Part shown: piece after piece, positions 18,064-25,564 of the stretch
Numbering within the stretch: the stretch's first letter is position 1
Layout of the letters: every line of letters begins with the position of its first letter
Origin: Leptospira mtsangambouensis
GTDB lineage: Bacteria > Spirochaetota > Leptospiria > Leptospirales > Leptospiraceae
Length of the DNA: 64,000 nucleotides
Direction: 5' to 3'
NCBI RefSeq assembly: GCF_004770475.1
Contig: NZ_RQHK01000005.1
Span: 62,001-126,000 of the forward strand
Made by a program: the position numbers and the translations under genes
The notes under the pieces: model-generated
Databases searched by the model: none
What the model was told of the DNA's origin: nothing
What the model saw: the letters and a program-made list of their open reading frames with translations, nothing else

Positions 18064-18077
18064 GTCGGACGTCCGAC
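18064..18077. promoter_or_regulatory. Palindrome upstream of parA, copy 2
   Basis: GTCGGACGTCCGAC is a perfect 14-base palindrome with the same half-site GTCGGA/TCCGAC as copy 1. The 51-base spacing is close to five helical turns, so both would face the same side of the DNA. Confidence 0.7.
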
Positions 18078-18103
18078 ATTCAAATAGGTACGTACTTGAC
18101 AAA

Positions 18104-19447
18104 GTGATTAAATTTAAACAGTTTCATAGCATGCCTTCCCAAGCCATTTCCCTACTTGCCTCCGAGAAAACAGGCAAGGATTGGATGGAATCTGTCCTTC
18201 CCAATCTATGGGAAGGACTATGTACAGAGCTTGGATTCTCTGCGGGTGTCGTAGTTTTGAAAGCAGAGAATGAAGATTCGTTTTATGAATCTTCTAGTTT
18301 TGGTTACGGTGAAGATGGGTTTTATTATTCTTTTTTGAATCGGGATTCTTTGCACTGGGAAGAGTTGATGCACTCCCAGGAGCCGGTTTTTTTTTCGGGA
18401 ACAGAGTTTGAATTGTTTGGAAAAAAGACAAATGCCATGGCAGTTTCGATTCGCTTCGGGGAAAAGAAAATCGGGTTTCTTCTGGTTGAAATAGAGGATC
18501 CATCCGCAGTGCCGACAGGTATCTTCATTTCTCTTTTTGCAGAAAAAATCGGGATGGAATGGGGAAGAACAAAACCCCAAGGCAAACTCCCTCTGGCCAA
18601 TGCAGAAGAAAATTCGCATGCCTTATACCGTCAGGAAATCCCAAATTTGGACCTGGCAATTTCGGAATTTTCAAAACAAAAAATCCTAACCATCCTTGGC
18701 CCTTCTGGATCGGGGAAAAAAAGTTTGGCCAAATGGATCCACCAAAACCAGCTGCCAGGTGCACCTTTTCTGGTGGTCGAATCTTTGCCTGAACATTTCG
18801 GGAAACTGGAAAAGGCTCTGTCTGTTTGGGGGGGTGAGTCTCGGAATGGAAGTTTGGTCTTAGTTGGAGTTCAAACTTGGAATTTGGGACAACAACAAAT
18901 TCTCTCCGATTGGTGGTTTAAGTCAGGCCATTCAGGGTCATTATTTTTACTCGGACCCGAAGAAATGGGCCAAGAATTATTACCTGAATTTGAAAGATTT
19001 TTACGAAAAAATTCGTTGGTACTACCATCCCTTAGGTTCCTTCCAAAAGCGAAATTGCAGATTTTGGTTCAGTCCATATTTGAAGAACTGTGTAGTTCTC
19101 AAAACCGATCGGGGTTGCAGTTAGGGGCGACGAGTTTGCAAGAATTGGTATCTAGATCGTATTCAGAAAATTTCACAGATTTAAGAAATGCCATTTTGAC
19201 TGGGATTCTGACTTGCAGGTCGAACCAGGTGGAACTTTCCGATTTGGAACCTGGAAGATCGAAGATGGATTTGGAGATTCCAGATGCTGAAGATTTAGAC
19301 TTGCGGCGTGGAACTGAGGCCTTAGAAAGGCAGAAGATTCTTCTAGCAATGCGGATTTTTTCGGGCAACCAAATCCGGATGGCAAAGGCTTTGGGTATTT
19401 CGAGGGGCTCCCTCCAGTATAAAATGAAACAACTTGGATTAATGTAA
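18104..19447 (+). CDS. NtrC/Fis-like regulator with degenerate AAA+ domain
   Basis: 447 residues: a GAF-like N-terminal region (about 20-155), a P-loop-like segment LGPSGSGKKSLAKW near residue 204, and a C-terminal Fis-type HTH (RMAKALGISRGSLQYKM, last 25 residues). The Walker B region, normally LFLDE, reads LVLVG here, and no GAFTGA loop for sigma-54 contact is visible. It is therefore unlikely to be a normal sigma-54 activator. The start is unsure: GTG 18104 or ATG 18131, both with weak ribosome sites. It is divergent from parA across 201 bases and followed after 2 bases by the next gene. Confidence 0.75.
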   Translation: MIKFKQFHSMPSQAISLLASEKTGKDWMESVLPNLWEGLCTELGFSAGVVVLKAENEDSFYESSSFGYGEDGFYYSFLNRDSLHWEELMHSQEPVFFSGTEFELFGKKTNAMAVSIRFGEKKIGFLLVEIEDPSAVPTGIFISLFAEKIGMEWGRTKPQGKLPLANAEENSHALYRQEIPNLDLAISEFSKQKILTILGPSGSGKKSLAKWIHQNQLPGAPFLVVESLPEHFGKLEKALSVWGGESRNGSLVLVGVQTWNLGQQQILSDWWFKSGHSGSLFLLGPEEMGQELLPEFERFLRKNSLVLPSLRFLPKAKLQILVQSIFEELCSSQNRSGLQLGATSLQELVSRSYSENFTDLRNAILTGILTCRSNQVELSDLEPGRSKMDLEIPDAEDLDLRRGTEALERQKILLAMRIFSGNQIRMAKALGISRGSLQYKMKQLGLM

Positions 19448-19449
19448 AG

Positions 19450-20448
19450 ATGGATGATACTGTATACGAAGAACGGAAAACCCCTGCCGGATTTCTCGTC
19501 AAAGTAAGACTTTCCAAGCTGACTTACGTTGTCTTTACTGATTCTGGGCCAGAAGTCCCAAAAGGTGCCAGGAACAATTCCATTGTCGTCAATGTCCCTC
19601 GTGTTGGGTTTTTCGGGGACGACTTCGATGTTTCCCACTTCCATTTGGGTGAACTTTCTTTTGTCAACGTCAAGGCTGGAAAACTGGTCATCCCTTACCA
19701 ACATGGGTTTTCCAACGAAATCAAAACAATCTATCTGGGCACCGGGAGTCTGAGTGATGTTTTGCCTGTAGTCATCTACCACTATAAAAATAAAGAAGAT
19801 TTGATGGCTGCCTGGGAGCGGGGAGAGCAGGCACAATTTCTCGTAGTGGATGAAGAGATTCCCCGTTCGGATATGGTTTCATTTAAGATCCGATATCCAA
19901 GTATGAACATCCTTGTGATCAAAAAAAGGATCAATACCTCTGCGGAATCTCAGTCCCCAAAAAAGGATGAATCCAAAGACAAGGGTGTGGTCGATTACGA
20001 TAAGGTGAGGGCGACTGATGTTGCCAAAAATCAGAACTTAAATACCTATAGCGAAAATCCAGTTTTTTTAGCAAGAATCCATCTCCGTGCCATGGAGCTT
20101 GATAAAGTAAAACAGCTACTTTTGGACTTCCATTTATCTTCAGACGATGTTATGTTCATCCGGACTTTTTTAGATGTGATGATCAAAAACGAATTAAAAA
20201 AACCAGAACTAGACGTGGTGAAACCACAGCTCGTTGCCATGAACGAAGCTTTCCGTTTGGCGGTTTTGATTTTGGAATTCCGAGTGGAAGATTTTGAAAA
20301 GGAATTGGATTCAGGGTTTTCCAAAGAGATCTCGCATATGATTTATGCCCTCCTTGCGAAGGAACAAGAGACGGCACAAGACCTAGAACATGAAATTGTA
20401 CTCTGGGAATGGAAACTCCGAGTTCGGTCTCAGATCATCAAAAAATAG
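19450..20448 (+). CDS. Conserved-looking protein of unknown function
   Basis: 332 residues, soluble, no signal peptide or membrane segment. The N-terminal half is beta-rich (residues 1-155, for example TYVVFTDSGPEVP). A charged linker of about 35 residues with KKDESKDKG follows, and the C-terminal half is helical. It begins 2 bases after the stop of the NtrC-like gene, so it is probably coupled to it and may share a pathway. No family recognised. Confidence 0.75.
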   Translation: MDDTVYEERKTPAGFLVKVRLSKLTYVVFTDSGPEVPKGARNNSIVVNVPRVGFFGDDFDVSHFHLGELSFVNVKAGKLVIPYQHGFSNEIKTIYLGTGSLSDVLPVVIYHYKNKEDLMAAWERGEQAQFLVVDEEIPRSDMVSFKIRYPSMNILVIKKRINTSAESQSPKKDESKDKGVVDYDKVRATDVAKNQNLNTYSENPVFLARIHLRAMELDKVKQLLLDFHLSSDDVMFIRTFLDVMIKNELKKPELDVVKPQLVAMNEAFRLAVLILEFRVEDFEKELDSGFSKEISHMIYALLAKEQETAQDLEHEIVLWEWKLRVRSQIIKK

Positions 20449-20510
20449 CCAAAATCCCCTAAAAAATGCTTTATTTTTCTCTGATTTCGGTGGAAACTGA
20501 GGGAAATACC

Positions 20511-21359
20511 ATGGGTTTCTCGGAAAAAATAAAAAAACTGGCACAAAAGTTGCAAAGCGGGGCCTTGCTGGCACTGCTGACTTTGTTTTTTATTTTTCCT
20601 GTTTCAGGTCTTATGGCAGATGTTTTAGATCTTCCTGTAATCATTCCGAATGATGAACTTCTCACTCCGATAGAACTTCGAGATGGATTGGTTTATGAAG
20701 TGGTGGTAACACCTGAAACAGAAGTAGTGTCAAATGACTCATCGTTTCTTGAAAGCCAGTCAGTAGTTTTATTGAAGTCATCTTCTACTTTGGGTCTTGG
20801 TGTGCAGGCGGACTTTTCACTGACAACTGAGGGAGTCGTTCTTTTCCCAAACAGAAATGTTTTGTTAAAAAATGAAGGAGAGAACTTTCTCCATCGCAAT
20901 TCGGTTTTTGAGAGAGGCCCAGAGCATTTCTCCGTAAAATCGATTGCCAGCCCAGGACTTTTTGGTTTTCTGGGGATATGTCTCAGCCGAAGCGAGTTGC
21001 CTTCCAAAAATTTCTCAACGCCATGCGAAAACTCTCTACCGAAGTCAATGACTCGGAGATCTGCAAACGATTGGAAATTCTTATGGCAACCAGTAAGGAT
21101 GACCTCCCACTGGCGCATGTCAACCAACTCCTCCAGGATGCAAAAAACTTTGATCCCAAGACCATCCCAGAGCCATACACCCAGTATGTCCGACACTTCA
21201 TCTACATGGTCAAACGCAATGGCCGAGTACCCAGTGATCTTTTGTCTGGAGAAGACGACAGAGCCTCGGACCGCTCTGGTGCAAAGTCCTCTAAAAAGCC
21301 TACACTTGCAAATGGCACAAAAGGCAAACGAACCTCTGCAAAATCCACAGCTCCTGTAA
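20511..21359 (+). CDS. Exported protein of unknown function; 3' half overlaps another gene
   Basis: ATG 20511 is preceded by GAGGGA at good distance. Residues 1-36 form a clear signal peptide (basic start, hydrophobic core LLALLTLFFIFPV, ending LMA). The sequence looks natural to about residue 155 (ASPGLFGFLG). After that the frame is Ser/Thr/Pro-rich and overlaps the more convincing ORF at 20978-21403. The two frames differ by -1, so either the gene really overlaps, or a frameshift near 20955-20978 has separated the exported N-terminus from a C-terminal half. The stop at 21359 should not be trusted. Confidence 0.5.
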   Translation: MGFSEKIKKLAQKLQSGALLALLTLFFIFPVSGLMADVLDLPVIIPNDELLTPIELRDGLVYEVVVTPETEVVSNDSSFLESQSVVLLKSSSTLGLGVQADFSLTTEGVVLFPNRNVLLKNEGENFLHRNSVFERGPEHFSVKSIASPGLFGFLGICLSRSELPSKNFSTPCENSLPKSMTRRSANDWKFLWQPVRMTSHWRMSTNSSRMQKTLIPRPSQSHTPSMSDTSSTWSNAMAEYPVIFCLEKTTEPRTALVQSPLKSLHLQMAQKANEPLQNPQLL

Positions 21360-21403
21360 AAAAGGGGAAGTCTTCCTCTAAACCCACTTCTAAAAAAGCC
21401 TAA
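20978..21403 (+). CDS. Small basic protein with lysine-rich tail, unknown function
   Basis: 141 residues. The first 90 look like a helical domain (LNAMRKLSTEVNDSEICKRL, then YTQYVRHFIYMVKRNGRVP), and the rest is a Lys/Ser/Thr-rich, disordered-looking tail. GGGGA is only one base from the ATG, a poor spacing, which supports the idea that this frame continues the upstream exported ORF by a frameshift. If independent, the basic tail would suit nucleic-acid binding. Not recognised. Confidence 0.6.
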   Translation: MSQPKRVAFQKFLNAMRKLSTEVNDSEICKRLEILMATSKDDLPLAHVNQLLQDAKNFDPKTIPEPYTQYVRHFIYMVKRNGRVPSDLLSGEDDRASDRSGAKSSKKPTLANGTKGKRTSAKSTAPVKKGKSSSKPTSKKA

Positions 21404-22282
21404 ATTCTCGAAAATTCCCTAACGGGAAGCTTGTCCTGTGCTGCGCACAGGGCGAAATTATGAAATGAATCCTCCTCCCGAAATGGTGAGAAAACAAAGA
21501 AAAGTGACCATTTTTAATCACTTTCTGCAAATTTGTTCCATCTGACTAAATTGCGACTGTGCAAGCTCGCCTCAATTCATTAATCTTGCCTAAAAATAGG
21601 CATTTATCTAAATTCGAGCACCATTCTCCAAATGCCTATCCTAGGGCATCTAATGAGTGTTAGTCCTTCTCTGCAGGTCCAAATTTGGGCTGCCACTGTT
21701 CCCGTTTCGGCGCCAAATCGGGAACATGTTCTTCTGCCGGCGGGCTGAAAGTAGGCATTTCCTAGAGGTGCCTTCCTTTGGGCAGGGTCCCCGCTAACGG
21801 GTTCCATAAGGTTTTGTAACTAACTAAATTCCCATTCGACCCACAGGCAAAGGACAATCTAGAGGAAAGAAGTGGAATCGAAAAGTCTGCCCGGGAGCGG
21901 TCAGATCCTAAATGCTTGGACTTTTCTGGATTTTAGCCATGAATTGGTGTTTTCTTATGATTGTCTCCTGTGGGTAGCACAGTAGGCCTAGAAGGTGACT
22001 CTGGCACTTTGCAGGGGGTCGTTTTGGGTAGAATTTGGCAAAAGCAGGTTACCAACCGACCAAAATCCGGCGTTTAGATGATAAAAAGGGGCCAACTTCC
22101 CCGGTGGACTTGGTTTTTTCGCGAGGAACAAGAAAGCCTAAGCAGGGGAGAAGAATTGGTGAAATTTACCAAAAAAGGCGCCAAAATGTCATGTGTATCG
22201 AAAATGCATGTGCATGTAAAATTGGCAGAGATTGGAATAGTGGTTGCCACTCACCGTTTCTGCACCCACTGTTCTTTTTTAT
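21404..22282. other. Approx. 880 bases without a convincing gene, rich in hairpins
   Basis: No open frame here has a plausible start, ribosome site and natural composition. Hairpins include TTCCC/GGGAA (21415-21428), CCTGTGC/GCACAGG (21435-21451) and TGCCTA/TAGGCA (21587-21602). A GTTCCCG/CGGGAAC pair lies around 21699-21726, and a nested structure at 21839-21975. Parts are more GC-rich than the flanks. It may hold a structured RNA, origin elements or decayed sequence. Confidence 0.6.
21839..21975 (+). ncRNA. Candidate structured RNA element (strand not certain)
   Basis: An outer stem pairs ACCCACAGG (21839-21847) with CCTGTGGGT (21967-21975) and GACAATC (21853-21859) with GATTGTC (21959-21965). 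An inner stem pairs GAAAAGTC (21880-21887) with GACTTTTC (21919-21926), extended by AATC/GATT past a 2-base bulge. The nested long-range pairing over about 137 bases in a gene-poor stretch points to an RNA or cruciform element. I could not match it to SRP, 6S, tmRNA or RNase P. Confidence 0.35.
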
Positions 22283-22498
22283 ATGGCGGAAACGATTCGG
22301 TTAAGAGTAAAATGTCACGCCTGTTCCAATCTGATTGAAGGGACGGCAAAATACGGCTCTGGGCATTTTGTGCCAGAAGGGGTTGTGTTTGATTTTGTGG
22401 CAGTTGGTAAGGTGGAAGGGGCACAGGGCCGCCGCGTGAAGGCAGAAGTCACTTGCACTTGCCCCAATTGTGGTGTAAAATGCAAATACAATGTCTGA
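22283..22498 (+). CDS. Small zinc-ribbon protein
   Basis: 71 residues beginning MAETIRLRVKCHACSN. Two pairs of cysteines, CHAC near residue 11 and CPNCGVKC near 61, could bind one zinc. The middle is beta-rich. The in-frame ATG 22244 gives an unnatural extension, so ATG 22283 is preferred, although no good ribosome site is seen. Likely a rubredoxin-like or zinc-ribbon adaptor; no specific function can be given. Confidence 0.6.
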   Translation: MAETIRLRVKCHACSNLIEGTAKYGSGHFVPEGVVFDFVAVGKVEGAQGRRVKAEVTCTCPNCGVKCKYNV

Positions 22499-22520
22499 TT
22501 GATTAAGTATAAGCATATTT

Positions 22521-23999
22521 ATGCTCTTTAATTCTTCAATTTTTGGCCTGTTTTTCGTAATAAGCTTGGTGGTCTGGTGGAGTATCCGCCGGTTCTCGCT
22601 AATTATTAATCGAGAATTTGTTCTTTATGGATCACTTAATGGCTTAATATTAATCATATATTTGATTTTTATTAGCGCCTTATTTTACTGTTTTTGGAAT
22701 CCCTTCTATTTTCTTTTGTTGGTTTGGGTTGCGATTGTTGATTTTTGGATTGCTCGCGGCCTTGATTTACCATTTTCTAGGCAAATTCGTGCGATTTTGC
22801 TCTTGGTTTCTCTCTGCAATAGCTTGGGAATCCTTTTCTTTTTTAAGTATGGGCAGTTTATTGCTGAAAATTGGGCATATTTTTCTGGTGGTTCCAGTTC
22901 TTCCCAAGCTTTTTGGGGACAATGGCTCCTTCCTGTTGGCATCTCTTTTTATACCTTTCAGTCCGTTTCCTATGTGGTTGATGTATACAACCGAGAGCTA
23001 AAGGCAGAACGAAAATTTTCCTCTTATTTGCTATTTCTTTCTTTTTTCCCGCAGTTAGTGGCGGGGCCTATTGTGACGGCTAAGTCCTTTTTGCCACAAA
23101 TTCGCAGGCCTCTCTCCTTTGTTCGGATCCCTATTCTTTTTGCCATATTTTTAATCCTATTGGGTCTTTTCAAAAAGATGGTTTTGGCTGACCATTTGGG
23201 AGAGACATCTGACTTTGTTTTTTTGCGGCCAGAAGAAGTTTCTACCAAATCTTTGTGGGTGGGGATGTTTGCTTATTCGATGCAAATATATTGTGATTTT
23301 TCTGGTTATACTGATATTGCCCAGGGCACGGCACTTCTCTTTGGTTTTCGACTTCCTGAGAATTTTCGGATGCCATATCTTGCTTCTGGGTTTTCTGAAT
23401 TCTGGACTCGTTGGCATATTTCTCTTTCCCAATGGCTTAAAAAATATATCTACTTTTCCTTAGGTGGGAATCGCATCGGGACTTTATTCACCTATAGAAA
23501 TCTTTTTTTGGTGATGGCCATTGGCGGCCTGTGGCACGGGGCATCTTGGAACTTTGTCATCTGGGGATCCTGTCACGGAATTTTATTGATCATTGAAAGA
23601 TGGTCCTCACAGCACTTCGGAGGCATTTCTCTCTTTTGGCTGCGGCCGTTCCGAATTTTCGGAACTTTTATATTGGTGAGTTTACTTTGGGTTTTCTTCC
23701 GAAGTCCAAATTTCGCCACGGCTCTGTGCTACCTACAGGGCCTTTTTTCGAAAAAAGGGGGTTTTTCGCTGCCTTATACTTATGAAATGAATTTCCTTTA
23801 CTGCTTTTTAGTCATTGCCATTGGTCATATTTGGGGAAGTTTTTATTTTAATGACAATAAGCAGTTGTTAGCTGGATTTAAAAAATGGGAAAATTCCTTA
23901 GGAAAAACGTTTTTTTTTGGGGTTTTGACTTCGATTTCTCTCATATTGATTGTTTTGTTTTCAGCCGATAGCAAACCGTTTGTGTATTTTGTTTTTTAG
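22521..23999 (+). CDS. MBOAT-family O-acyltransferase (AlgI-like), copy 1
   Basis: 492 residues with about ten membrane segments. AlgI/DltB-type landmarks are visible: LPVGISFYTFQSVSYVVD near residue 137, FFPQLVAGPIV near 175 and the catalytic region GGLWHGASWNF with His339. Such proteins move acyl (usually acetyl) groups across the membrane onto cell-surface glycans. It is followed after 8 bases by an SGNH-type gene, the usual partner that completes transfer outside the membrane. The acceptor is unknown. Confidence 0.9.
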   Translation: MLFNSSIFGLFFVISLVVWWSIRRFSLIINREFVLYGSLNGLILIIYLIFISALFYCFWNPFYFLLLVWVAIVDFWIARGLDLPFSRQIRAILLLVSLCNSLGILFFFKYGQFIAENWAYFSGGSSSSQAFWGQWLLPVGISFYTFQSVSYVVDVYNRELKAERKFSSYLLFLSFFPQLVAGPIVTAKSFLPQIRRPLSFVRIPILFAIFLILLGLFKKMVLADHLGETSDFVFLRPEEVSTKSLWVGMFAYSMQIYCDFSGYTDIAQGTALLFGFRLPENFRMPYLASGFSEFWTRWHISLSQWLKKYIYFSLGGNRIGTLFTYRNLFLVMAIGGLWHGASWNFVIWGSCHGILLIIERWSSQHFGGISLFWLRPFRIFGTFILVSLLWVFFRSPNFATALCYLQGLFSKKGGFSLPYTYEMNFLYCFLVIAIGHIWGSFYFNDNKQLLAGFKKWENSLGKTFFFGVLTSISLILIVLFSADSKPFVYFVF

Positions 24000-24007
24000 G
24001 AAGGGAT

Positions 24008-25528
24008 ATGAAACAGCGGATTCTTTTAATATGCCTCTTTTTTGTTTCTCTCTTCGGTTTCGATTTTTTATTTTTTAAGAAAATTCAGTTTTTATTGCCC
24101 AATGAATCTCCTTGGAACACGAACCATTTTTTTAATTTTTTGTATGAATACGAGAGAATTAGGAACCTCCCAAAAACAAAAAAGAGAATCATCGTTGTTG
24201 GTAGTTCTGTTGCCTATTATTCTATTGATTCTCAAAAGCTAAAGGAATCGCTTTTACGGGACTTTAGGTTGGATGTAGATGTTTTTTATTTAGCCTATGC
24301 AGGGAATAGCCCATTGTATGTGTATTTACTACTCAATTGGCTTGATCCTTTGGAGCCGGATCTTGTTGTTTACCCTGTCAATTTTATCGATTACAGGCTT
24401 CACCGAACCTACGTTATATTTCCAGAAGGTAGGAACGATTCTGTGGATGAGTCGGTCGTTGTGAGAGATGCACTAACCTTCGGGGAAGCTCCCCAGTCTT
24501 TATGGGTCTTCCCTTGGGAAACATTAAAGGAAGTGGGAACATCGATGGACTGGGACACTTGGTCTCGTTATGTTGTTTCCTCAGGATTTTCGTTCTATCG
24601 TTATAAAGATATTTATCTCCAAAATTTACAGAATTTAATCCAACATCGTTTTGGACGCAACACAAGTTATCATGCTTATGCCGGTGCCGAGATCCCGGAA
24701 GGAATCAACGGACTGGGGTGGACGGGTCAAAAATTTAGTTTTTTCCCCACCGAAAAAATCAAAGAGAAAGGATTTTGGGTTGAGGTAACACAATTTCTTT
24801 TGGCAGGCAAACCTTGTCGGATGGAAATATCCAACGGAACCATCCACCAAGTCATCACCCTCACCCGCGAAGGTTGGGTCAGGTTGTACTTGGATCCACA
24901 ATTTTTCCAAGAGAAAAAGTTAGTCACTATCAAATTAGAGCGAGTGTGGTTTGCCAACCAAGCGACCGGTGCATATTTGGATTATCATTTTGATCCTATG
25001 GGAGTTCGGCTTGAACAGACCTTTGGACTTGAGGAAGCTAAATCAGGAATCCAATACAAAAGGGAACCGAGAACAGAAGACTTCCGTTATTTGGGTATGA
25101 AGGAGGAAGAATACCGCAAATATTTCCAATACCGGTTGCTTGACGGTTTGGAAAAACGACCAGGGATCGGATACCTTGTGGCCTTAAAATTGGCAAAAGA
25201 AAGGATTCGAAAAGAATCATTTCGGCCGTATTTCCACTTTCGGTACCTCAAAAAAATTGCAGACCATTTTCGAGATCGAAATGTCCCTTTTCTCCTCATC
25301 AACAATCCTGAAAATCCAATTTCCTTGGAGTGGTATGAGGATTCGGAATGGTACAGGGATCACCTTCGTTACTTACAATCTTTAGAAGGTGGGTCTGTCT
25401 ATTATTGGGACATTCACCGAAGTTTGCCAATGCAGGGTTTTTCAGACTTCCACCACTTTACATATATCGGAATGGAACAAATGAATCCGATTTATGCTAA
25501 AAGAATTGGAAATCTCTTTCCGAAATAG
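24008..25528 (+). CDS. SGNH-hydrolase-like partner of the MBOAT protein
   Basis: 506 residues. A single N-terminal membrane segment (about 4-27) is followed by an extracytoplasmic domain. The block I motif VVGSSVAYYS (Ser66/67) is that of SGNH/GDSL-like proteins, and a late D-x-x-H-F-like element (FSDFHHFTYIG near residue 478) fits the catalytic Asp-His. AGGAAGGGA sits just before the ATG. The pair with the upstream MBOAT gene resembles AlgI/AlgJ or DltB/DltD modules for O-acylation of an envelope polymer. Confidence 0.78.
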   Translation: MKQRILLICLFFVSLFGFDFLFFKKIQFLLPNESPWNTNHFFNFLYEYERIRNLPKTKKRIIVVGSSVAYYSIDSQKLKESLLRDFRLDVDVFYLAYAGNSPLYVYLLLNWLDPLEPDLVVYPVNFIDYRLHRTYVIFPEGRNDSVDESVVVRDALTFGEAPQSLWVFPWETLKEVGTSMDWDTWSRYVVSSGFSFYRYKDIYLQNLQNLIQHRFGRNTSYHAYAGAEIPEGINGLGWTGQKFSFFPTEKIKEKGFWVEVTQFLLAGKPCRMEISNGTIHQVITLTREGWVRLYLDPQFFQEKKLVTIKLERVWFANQATGAYLDYHFDPMGVRLEQTFGLEEAKSGIQYKREPRTEDFRYLGMKEEEYRKYFQYRLLDGLEKRPGIGYLVALKLAKERIRKESFRPYFHFRYLKKIADHFRDRNVPFLLINNPENPISLEWYEDSEWYRDHLRYLQSLEGGSVYYWDIHRSLPMQGFSDFHHFTYIGMEQMNPIYAKRIGNLFPK

Positions 25529-25564
25529 GATGTTTTTCAATCCTTACATTAGTTAAGGAATTTT

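Noticed and set aside
20943..20978. Programmed -1 frameshift joining the two overlapping frames
   Set aside because: No X-XXY-YYZ slippery heptamer is present in frame; a plain indel or true overlap is simpler.
20693..21196. 167-residue minus-strand ORF
   Set aside because: It is the mirror of two plus-strand frames that have better composition; no signal or family features.
21604..21807. 67-residue minus-strand ORF in the hairpin-rich zone
   Set aside because: No ribosome site, composition driven by GC-rich hairpins, no family features.
21862..21869. GAGGAAAG resembling the RNase P RNA signature
   Set aside because: The bases after it do not fit the conserved GAGGAAAGTCC, and no second conserved block was found.
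22035..22338. Two overlapping plus-strand ORFs before the zinc-ribbon gene
   Set aside because: Both lack ribosome sites and overlap the better-supported zinc-ribbon frame; one might be real but I cannot support it.
15085..22500. Prophage or integrated plasmid
   Set aside because: No integrase, capsid, terminase, transposase or flanking attachment repeats were seen; the tail-like repeat gene alone is not enough.
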